The notes under the pieces are model-generated. The model was given only the letters and a program-made list of their open reading frames with translations. It did no database searches and had not been told where the DNA came from. Below, piece after piece: positions 1 to 3,269 of a DNA stretch of 5,094 nucleotides. Within the stretch, counting starts at the first letter, position 1. Each line of letters begins with the position of its first letter. The stretch covers positions 1 to 5,094 of the forward strand of contig DBQX01000034.1 in NCBI GenBank assembly GCA_002305415.1, written 5' to 3'. The DNA is from Actinomycetales bacterium UBA1383 (GTDB lineage: Bacteria; Actinomycetota; Actinomycetes; Actinomycetales; Actinomycetaceae). Position numbers and translations under genes: made by a program.

Positions 1-42
1 CTCCTAAAGCGGGTGTCGCGCGTTCGAATCGCGCCGGGGGCA
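1..42 (+). tRNA. tRNA-Arg (anticodon CCT), 3' part, cut by window edge
   Basis: The first 42 bases fold as the 3' part of a tRNA. They contain the anticodon loop CTCCTAA (1-7, anticodon CCT at 3-5), the 3' strand of the anticodon stem AGCGG (8-12), a 5-nt variable loop (13-17), a perfect T stem GCGCG/CGCGC (18-22 and 30-34) around the loop TTCGAAT, the 3' acceptor strand CGGGGGC (35-41) and discriminator A42. CCA is not encoded. The anticodon CCT reads AGG (Arg). The 5' half would lie left of the window, so an intact gene is inferred, not seen. The 3' end is duplicated at 1933-1975, as happens when an element integrates into a tRNA gene and rebuilds it. Confidence 0.85.
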
Positions 43-43
43 C
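1..43 (+). repeat. Putative attL: tRNA 3'-end direct repeat, copy 1
   Basis: Bases 6-43 are identical to 1938-1975, and 1-5 match 1933-1937 with one change (T5 versus C1937), giving 42 of 43 identical. Homology resumes downstream: 48-71 matches 1982-2005 at 19 of 24 positions. tRNA 3' ends, with crossover in the anticodon or T-arm region, are classic attB sites for tyrosine recombinases of actinobacterial integrative elements (for example pSAM2 and SLP1). The assignment as attL is inference from the duplication plus the integrase remnant at 2010-2141. The repeat may extend left of the window. Confidence 0.65.
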
Positions 44-111
44 TTGTATCGTCGCAGGTCAGACCGGGTGGATTTCCGGTGTGTGCGATTGTTCGAGGCG
101 CTGGGATCAGG

Positions 112-136
112 CGCGTGGTCAGTGAATGGCCAGTGG
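112..136 (+). repeat. 25-bp direct repeat, copy 1 (two 11-nt units)
   Basis: This site matches 1807-1831 in the same orientation at 23 of 25 positions. Inside it are two tandem units of the form TGGYCAGTGAA / TGGYCAGTGG, spaced 11 bp, about one helical turn. The order of the Y bases is swapped between the copies (T then C here, C then T there). It lies 69 nt inside the left tRNA repeat, and its partner lies about 100 nt inside the right one. Arm-type recombinase or excisionase binding, or another protein-bound direct repeat, is plausible. The function is inference. Confidence 0.55.
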
Positions 137-241
137 CGCACGGCCCAGGGCGGGTTCTAACGGTCTCCGGGCGAGGCTGAGCATGTCACATGCATCCATC
201 GCCTCCGGTGGCTACGACTGATCGTGGCTCCTGCCGCGTGG

Positions 242-385
242 ATGACCTGGAACGTGGCCGATACCCGCTTCACCTGTGCGGGTATCGGGCCCCTCCTGCT
301 GGTGCGCGATGTGTCTGAGATCCGTGGTGATTACGGGTGGTCGAAGCCGGCGCTCGGCTTCGAGATGAACCGGGCGGTGCCGTGA
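242..385 (+). CDS. Possible small protein of 47 aa, unrecognised (remnant or small gene)
   Basis: An ATG opens a 47-codon frame ending in TGA at 383-385, with the in-frame stop upstream at 158-160. Third positions are G or C in 39 of 47 codons, against roughly 60% and 50% at first and second positions, which is the pattern of real actinobacterial coding sequence. The product has a short hydrophobic stretch (GIGPLLLV, residues 14-21) followed by a polar tail. No family is recognised. There is no clear ribosome-binding site before ATG 242. An alternative GTG at 224 in the same frame also lacks one. Two strong inverted repeats lie within it (258-288 and 341-363), so an RNA or DNA structure could be the real feature. 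It may be a conserved small gene, a C-terminal remnant of a larger one, or chance. Confidence 0.35.
   Translation: MTWNVADTRFTCAGIGPLLLVRDVSEIRGDYGWSKPALGFEMNRAVP
258..288. other. Perfect 11-bp inverted repeat (hairpin)
   Basis: CCGATACCCGC (258-268) and GCGGGTATCGG (278-288) are exact reverse complements around the 9-nt loop TTCACCTGT. The stem could extend by GGCC/GGCC with one bulged G. No T-tract follows on either strand, so a canonical intrinsic terminator is not supported. A GC-rich terminator for the minus-strand lipoprotein transcript, or a protein-binding palindrome, remains possible. It overlaps the candidate small ORF. Confidence 0.5.
341..363. other. Perfect 9-bp inverted repeat (hairpin)
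   Basis: TCGAAGCCG (341-349) and CGGCTTCGA (355-363) pair perfectly around the 5-nt loop GCGCT. This is the second strong hairpin in the same non-coding or doubtful stretch, 52 nt after the first. It lies downstream of the lipoprotein gene on the minus strand, so it could help end that transcript, but no U-tract is present. Confidence 0.45.
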
Positions 386-597
386 GGCGGACAGGGCGAC
401 GTGAGCCGCCCGGAGGTCTCCGGTGCGGGATCGTCAGAGCGCGGGGAGGGAGGAGATGGACCGGAACCAGACCGTGCACGCCAGCGCACGAGTGTGCCCC
501 GGACCCCGCGAGACCACAGATCGAGGATCGCAGAAGTACGAACGCCGGTTCGCGAATGGACACGCTGAGGCTGGGCGAGGCGCAGCGTCGCGGGGCC
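386..597. other. Intergenic stretch, no gene supported
   Basis: Together with 44-241 this is mostly non-coding DNA between the tRNA and the lipoprotein gene. A plus-strand frame at 456-611 has a purine-rich SD-like run (GGAGGGAGGAG) before its ATG, but its codon-position bias is weak and it runs over the lipoprotein stop codon, so I do not call it. A weak inverted repeat, ACGCTG (562-567) and CAGCGT (583-588), lies 10 nt past the lipoprotein stop on the minus strand. It is at best a poor terminator candidate. Base composition here is less GC-biased than right of 3170, in keeping with acquired DNA. Confidence 0.5.
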
Positions 598-1029
598 TTA
601 TGAAGCGCTGATCGTGAGCACGAGAGGTTCCGTGCCGGCAACGTCGGGCGCGGTGACGGTGATGGGCTCGCTGCTGAGGTCCTCGGGCAGGACGAGGGTG
701 GTCTCGAAGGTCCCGTCCGGATCCACCGGCACCGCGCCCTGTTCCACGACGACGCTCCCGTCCTGGGTCACCACGATGGCCACAGTGGTATGCGCGGACA
801 TGACACCTTGGGGGGTGCCGTTTGCCGAGGTGTCGACGCAGCCATCGAAGAACCCGGTGCCGCTGATCTCCAAGCGTTCTCCCGGCGAGGCCTCAGCCGG
901 TTCGGCGATGACTCGTGGCGCCTCGCAACCCCCCGCAGAGGAGCCGGCGGACTCACCGCGGCATCCCGCCAACGCCACAGTGGCACCAACGGCGAGGAGG
1001 AGAACGAGGCGACGGCGTCGCGCGGTCAT
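598..1029 (-). CDS. Small secreted lipoprotein, hypothetical (143 aa)
   Basis: The precursor starts with an arginine-rich n-region (MTARRRR), a hydrophobic h-region (LVLLLAVGATVAL) and a lipobox ending LAGC with the lipidated cysteine at residue 23. It should be processed by signal peptidase II and anchored outside the membrane. The mature part has a Ser/Gly linker and one small beta-rich domain with a PGERLEISGTGFF-like pattern (about residues 49-61), resembling Ig-like/IPT modules. Cys35 and Cys64 could form a disulfide. No enzymatic motif is visible and the function is unknown. I chose ATG 1029 over an upstream in-frame TTG at 1056 because the signal peptide then has a normal length and because CCCACGATG is conserved before the start of the related remnant at 2941-3056. 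There is no clear SD. The gene begins 31 nt after the antitoxin stop, so it may be cotranscribed with the TA module. Confidence 0.75.
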   Translation of the reverse strand: MTARRRRLVLLLAVGATVALAGCRGESAGSSAGGCEAPRVIAEPAEASPGERLEISGTGFFDGCVDTSANGTPQGVMSAHTTVAIVVTQDGSVVVEQGAVPVDPDGTFETTLVLPEDLSSEPITVTAPDVAGTEPLVLTISAS

Positions 1030-1060
1030 CGTGGGACTCGGAAGCGTTCTGACCAAGCCG

Positions 1061-1360
1061 TCATGCGACCGAGTGCAGCTCGAAGCGCAGGCCGAGCGCG
1101 TTGGTGACCTTCAGGATTGTCGACCAGGTCGGATTGCCCTCCGCGGAGAGCGCCTTGTAGAGACCGTCGCGGCTCATCCCGACCCGGCGGGCGAGTTCGC
1201 TCATGTTCTGGGAGCGGGCGATCACGCCGAGTGCGCGGGGGACCGCGGTCGGGTCCTCGTCGGATTCTTGGAGGGCGATCTCAAGGTAGGTGGCGACGTC
1301 GTCGAGGCTTTTCAGGTAGTCGGCGGCTTCGAAGCGCTTGTACTTCTCACTCATGGTCAT
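1061..1360 (-). CDS. Addiction-module antidote protein, HI1420 family (HTH antitoxin, 99 aa)
   Basis: This is the antitoxin of a two-gene type II TA module, matching the putative addiction-module antidote family (COG3636, TIGR02684). The central and C-terminal part reads as a helix-turn-helix (about residues 53-72, MSELARRVGMSRDGLYKALS), followed by the family-typical GNPTWSTILKVTNALGLRF. The protein should bind both the toxin and its own promoter. The ATG at 1360 overlaps the toxin's TGA in an ATGA junction and has a strong SD (GGAGGAGGAGG) about 7 nt upstream, encoded within the toxin's Lys/Glu-rich 3' end. A start two codons later (MSEK) is possible. The longer frame up to 1399 merely reads through the toxin 3' end. 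Toxin-first order is normal for this family. Confidence 0.88.
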   Translation of the reverse strand: MTMSEKYKRFEAADYLKSLDDVATYLEIALQESDEDPTAVPRALGVIARSQNMSELARRVGMSRDGLYKALSAEGNPTWSTILKVTNALGLRFELHSVA

Positions 1361-1683
1361 TGCTTGTCCTCCTCCTCCTTCGTCTTGTCGGCTCGCCACT
1401 CCTCGGCGAGCTCATGTGCCTTCTCGATGTCGTTCTGCTGGGTCGACTTGTCTCCGCCACACAGCAGCAGGACCAGGGTGTCTCCCTCTTGCAGGTAGTA
1501 GATCCGGTATCCGGGCCCCACGTTGAGACGAAGCTCCGAAATTCCCTGACCGACCGGCCTGACATCGCCGGGGTTGCCCTCGGCGAGGCGATCGATCCGC
1601 TGGACAATTCGTAGCTGACCTCGTCTGTCCTTCAGTTTCAGCAGCCACGTTTCGAACTCGTCGGTCTGGACGACTTCGATCAT
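1357..1683 (-). CDS. RelE/ParE-superfamily toxin, HI1419 family (108 aa)
   Basis: This is the toxin of the module, of the phage Gp49-like/addiction-module killer family (COG3657, TIGR02683). Recognisable family blocks are FETWLLKLKD (10-19), RIDRLAEGNPGD (29-40), VGQGISELRLNVGPGYRIYY (44-63) and LVLLLCGGDKSTQQNDI (70-86). The core is complete. It ends in an Asp/Lys/Glu-rich tail (ADKTKEEEDKQ), part of which doubles as the SD for the antitoxin. RelE-fold toxins typically act as ribosome-dependent or free mRNA interferases, but this subfamily's target cannot be read from sequence. Start choice: ATG 1683 gives the standard MIEVVQT N-terminus and lies exactly 6 nt after a TATAGT -10 box, so the transcript is probably leaderless. 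An in-frame start at 1722 would add 13 residues lying over the promoter. Confidence 0.9.
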   Translation of the reverse strand: MIEVVQTDEFETWLLKLKDRRGQLRIVQRIDRLAEGNPGDVRPVGQGISELRLNVGPGYRIYYLQEGDTLVLLLCGGDKSTQQNDIEKAHELAEEWRADKTKEEEDKQ

Positions 1684-1719
1684 CTGTCGACTATAGCTGA
1701 CACCGTCGCGGACTGCGAG
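1684..1719 (-). promoter_or_regulatory. Leaderless promoter and candidate operator of the HI1419/HI1420 module
   Basis: On the minus strand, TATAGT (1695-1690) ends 6 nt before the toxin ATG, placing the likely +1 on the start codon itself. The -35 is weak (CTCGCA at 18 nt spacing). The -10 sits inside an 18-nt imperfect palindrome (1685-1702, plus strand TGTCGACTATAGCTGACA; 7 of 9 positions pair if one G-T is allowed). This suits binding by the HTH antitoxin, since autoregulation is usual for type II TA modules. Operator function is inference. Confidence 0.55.
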
Positions 1720-1932
1720 CAAACGGGCTCGCGGCCTCCGTCGACGGTGACACTGTCTCGCCTGTGCGACGTCGGTGTTGTCGCGGACCCGGAGGAAGGG
1801 GTAGTCCGCGTGGCCAGTGAATGGTCAGTGGAGAGCCGCGAGCCGCCGTAGCGACCGTGCAAAGCATGAGACGGCGCGCGCGTGACCAGCGCATTTGTAA
1901 CAACCGGGCACGATGTAGGGGGTTCCGCCGTC
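1703..1932. other. Intergenic between TA module and second tRNA repeat
   Basis: No gene is supported here. It contains the toxin promoter at its left end, the second 25-bp repeat (1807-1831) and, near 1920-1932, sequence that could at most be a degenerate tRNA D-arm/anticodon-stem remnant (CCGTC at 1928-1932 pairs partly with AGCGG at 1940-1944). A GCACGATGTAGGGGG stretch precedes the tRNA repeat without any match to a tRNA 5' acceptor strand. Confidence 0.5.
1807..1831 (+). repeat. 25-bp direct repeat, copy 2
   Basis: This is the partner of 112-136 (23 of 25 identical, same orientation) with the same two-unit structure TGGYCAGTGAA / TGGYCAGTGG. It lies about 100 nt left of the second tRNA repeat and 124 nt upstream of the toxin start, so it is too far to be an obvious operator of that gene. 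Confidence 0.55.
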
Positions 1933-1975
1933 CTCCCAAAGCGGGTGTCGCGCGTTCGAATCGCGCCGGGGGCAC
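1933..1975 (+). repeat. Putative att site: tRNA-Arg 3'-end direct repeat, copy 2
   Basis: This 43-nt segment repeats tRNA positions 32 to the end. Its T stem, T loop, variable loop and acceptor 3' strand are all identical to copy 1. The single difference (C1937 for T5) would turn the anticodon CCT into CCC. No matching 5' acceptor strand (GCCCCCG-like) lies upstream, so it is a tRNA fragment, not a gene. An integrase remnant (2010-2141) points toward it from the right. It reads as the junction between two stacked elements, or as attR of the left segment and attL of the right one. Confidence 0.7.
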
Positions 1976-2009
1976 CAGAGCATCATCGCAGTTGAGGCCG
2001 GGTAGTTCT

Positions 2010-2141
2010 TCAGGTCCGTCCCAGAAGCGATGAGGTGGCGGCGTGGCGGAGCTCATGGAGGCGAGTCCCGGCGAGGCCGGCCTTCTTCAGGGACTGGGAC
2101 CACTTGGCAGGCAGCCGGGTCTGCGTGGTCCAGATGACGGT
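2010..2141 (-). pseudogene. Tyrosine-recombinase integrase remnant (box C fragment)
   Basis: Reading the minus strand from about 2141 down to the TGA at 2012-2010 gives a conceptual peptide whose core is KKAGLAGTRLHELRHAATSS (codons 2087-2028). H-E-L-R-H (2057-2043) is the box C HxLRH motif carrying the catalytic His and Arg of phage-type integrases, and the preceding KKAGL..TRL is the usual lead-in. The frame stops 10 residues after HELRH, so the second catalytic His/Trp and the Tyr nucleophile are missing. The upstream part (VIWTTQTRLPAKW) is shorter than expected, suggesting an internal deletion. No start codon or N-terminus is present, because the vapBC promoter begins there. An integrase gene with its 3' end against a tRNA att site is the standard layout of actinobacterial integrative elements. 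The left limit of homology is approximate. Confidence 0.65.
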
Positions 2142-2143
2142 GG

Positions 2144-2180
2144 TTGCATACCGGCGCCCGGGGCTCCATAGTGGCTCCAT
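2144..2180 (+). promoter_or_regulatory. Leaderless vapBC promoter with 8-bp direct repeats
   Basis: TTGCAT (2144-2149), 17 nt and CATAGT (2167-2172) form a plausible sigma-70-like promoter. The -10 ends 6 nt before the vapB ATG, predicting a transcript that starts at or next to the ATG. This agrees with the absence of any SD there. GGCTCCAT occurs twice (2162-2169 and 2173-2180), 11 bp apart, overlapping the -10 and the start codon. It is a reasonable binding site for the ribbon-helix-helix antitoxin in autoregulation. The operator role is inference. Confidence 0.5.
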
Positions 2181-2409
2181 GCCCAACATTCAGATCAAGG
2201 ATGTGCCGGAGGAGACTCATGCGGTCTTGCGGCAGCGCGCGAGCGCGGCGCACCAGTCGCTGCAGGAGTACCTGCGGTCCAGGCTGATCCAGGAGGCGGC
2301 GCAGCCGACCCTCGATGAGGTGCTGGCTCGTGCCGGAGGCCGGGCGGGGGGCCGCCTGCCCTTGGCTGATGCGGTGGCCGTGTTGAGGTCCGAGCGTGCT
2401 CGTCATTGA
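2179..2409 (+). CDS. vapB: VapB-type antitoxin (ribbon-helix-helix, 76 aa)
   Basis: This is the antitoxin of a VapBC type II TA module. The N-terminal part (MPNIQIKDVPEETHAVLRQR, residues 1-20) has the beta strand plus helix of RHH/FitA-like antitoxins, followed by AHQSLQEYLRSRLIQEA. The C-terminal third (LDEVLARAGGR to the end) is the segment that normally wraps the toxin. I chose ATG 2179 because homology starts exactly there and a -10 box lies 6 nt upstream. The longer frame from 2035 would be translated from DNA that encodes the integrase remnant on the other strand. The gene overlaps vapC by 14 nt, so the two are coupled. Confidence 0.88.
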   Translation: MPNIQIKDVPEETHAVLRQRASAAHQSLQEYLRSRLIQEAAQPTLDEVLARAGGRAGGRLPLADAVAVLRSERARH

Positions 2410-2788
2410 CGCCAGCGTGCTGGCTGTCGCCTTGATCGATGATGGTCCGGACGGTGATCTGGCGCGTGCCCGGTTGCGTGGCGAGCGTCTGGCTGCGCCG
2501 TCGGTGATCGATCTGGAGGTGGTGTCTGTATGGCGCCGGTTGGCACGCGGGGGCCATCTGGAACCGCGACGGGCCGAGTTCGCCCTGGCTGATCTGCAGG
2601 ACATTCCGTTGGAACGGGTCCCAACTCTGGGGCTGCTGGCCCGATGCTGGGAGCTTCGCGAGAACCTGACCGTCTACGACGCCGCCTACGTGGCCCTGGC
2701 CGAAGCACTGCAGGTGACCCTGCTCACCGGCGATCGCCGCCTCGCAAAGTCCCCCGGGCCGCGATGCGCCATCGAGGTCCTGCGATGA
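2396..2788 (+). CDS. vapC: VapC-type PIN-domain ribonuclease toxin (130 aa)
   Basis: This is a complete PIN-domain toxin. The conserved acidic residues that bind Mg2+ are all present: Asp5 in MLVIDAS, Glu41 in SVIDLEVVS, Asp95 in VYDAAYVALAE and Asp113 in LLTGDRRL. VapC toxins cleave tRNA or rRNA; the specific target cannot be predicted here. The GTG start at 2396 lies inside the vapB 3' end (14-nt overlap) with GAGG at 2385-2388 as SD. Length is typical of the family. With all active-site residues and an intact antitoxin, the module is probably functional, unlike the integrase fragment beside it. Confidence 0.92.
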   Translation: MLVIDASVLAVALIDDGPDGDLARARLRGERLAAPSVIDLEVVSVWRRLARGGHLEPRRAEFALADLQDIPLERVPTLGLLARCWELRENLTVYDAAYVALAEALQVTLLTGDRRLAKSPGPRCAIEVLR

Positions 2789-2940
2789 GCCGGCAGTAGT
2801 GACGGGCGGTCCCGCGCTTCCAGGACGTGTGAGGGTCGTTCCTCGTGCGAACGTGGTCCACTCCCGGGTGCTGCGGGCGCTACCTTCTCCATGCCGCCGC
2901 CACCGACAAGTCGACAGTCGCTGCGCTCCAGCGGGGCATC
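2789..2940. other. Intergenic, nothing recognised
   Basis: The 150 nt between the vapC stop and the lipoprotein remnant show no recognisable gene, tRNA fragment or strong hairpin. No third copy of the tRNA 3' repeat is found here or further right, so the right end of the accessory DNA is not marked by an att repeat within the window. Confidence 0.45.
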
Positions 2941-3056
2941 TCAGGCGGGTAGGGGCGACGTGTACTGCCCGGCGGCTTCAGCTTCGCATCCCGCCACCGC
3001 CACACTGGCGCCAACTGCAGGAGGAGAACGAGGCGACGGATGATCCGGTTCCACAT
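2941..3056 (-). pseudogene. Frameshifted 5' remnant of a lipoprotein gene related to 598-1029
   Basis: The stretch 2986-3039 aligns with 961-1015, the signal-peptide region of the intact lipoprotein gene, with about five mismatches and one missing base. The 5' leader also matches (CCCACGATG before the start, GGTCAG further up). From ATG 3056 the frame begins MWNRIIRRLVLLL, with the same R-rich n-region. Then a single-base deletion near 3019 shifts it. Adding one base back restores VGASVAVAGC, a proper lipobox, then EAEAAG and a TGA at 2943-2941 shortly after. Nothing of the Ig-like domain follows. So this is a truncated, frameshifted relative and not a working gene. An alternative view, a very short lipopeptide made by frameshifting, is unlikely. 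Confidence 0.65.
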
Positions 3057-3087
3057 CGTGGGCATCCTGACCACTAGCCCGATAGAG

Positions 3088-3100
3088 GGAGGAGTCCTCC
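3088..3100. promoter_or_regulatory. Short palindrome upstream of the maleylacetate reductase operon
   Basis: GGAGGA and TCCTCC flank a single central G, forming a 13-nt palindrome about 90 nt before the first coding start of the rightward operon. It could be an operator or part of the promoter region, but no convincing -35/-10 pair is visible nearby. In GC-rich DNA such a short palindrome can arise by chance. Confidence 0.25.
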
Positions 3101-3191
3101 AAGTAGTGACATCCCGCGGCCCCTCGGGTGAGTCTCCGGGCCCCCGGTTAGGCTTCCGAGGGAGAGACGGATGCGCCGAGAGGGAGGGACC

Positions 3192-3269
3192 ATGCGAGTC
3201 GTCATCGCCGGACGACACGGCCAGATCGCCCTGTTGCTTGAGGACCTGCTCGCCGGGCTGCAGGGGTGA
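3192..3269 (+). pseudogene. 25-codon SDR / NAD(P)-binding oxidoreductase remnant coupled to the next gene
   Basis: ATG 3192, preceded by a purine-rich SD run (GAGAGGGAGGG), opens a 25-aa frame starting MRVVIAGRHGQIALLLEDLL. This closely resembles the N-terminal Rossmann beta-alpha unit (GxxGxxA) of actinobacterial NAD(P)H-binding SDR/epimerase-like proteins, which normally run to about 210-220 residues. Here the frame stops at once. Its TGA (3267-3269) overlaps the GTG start of maleylacetate reductase (GTGA), so translation of the short frame would feed the next gene. It may be a 5' fragment, an in-frame internal deletion, or a remnant kept as a translation-coupling leader. An in-frame ATG at 3171 would add 7 residues that do not fit the family. 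Confidence 0.6.

Noticed and set aside
456..611. Small plus-strand frame with a purine-rich SD-like run
   Set aside because: Only about 71% G/C at third positions with a high second-position GC, no recognisable family, and overlap with the lipoprotein 3' end.
1030..1056. Upstream TTG start for the lipoprotein
   Set aside because: It adds nine residues before the R-rich n-region, has no SD, and the related remnant conserves CCCACGATG at the downstream ATG.
614..1498. Plus-strand 294-codon frame
   Set aside because: It is antisense to the lipoprotein, antidote and toxin genes, all of which have recognisable families or signals on the minus strand.
1691..2056. Minus-strand 121-codon frame containing VPPARFERATPALGG
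   Set aside because: This peptide is the antisense translation of the tRNA fragment at 1933-1975, a known source of spurious proteins. The rest covers the TA promoter and the integrase fossil in another frame.
2035..2178. N-terminal 48-residue extension of the VapB frame
   Set aside because: It is translated from DNA whose other strand carries the integrase remnant, has no RHH homology, and would bypass the promoter located at 2144-2172.
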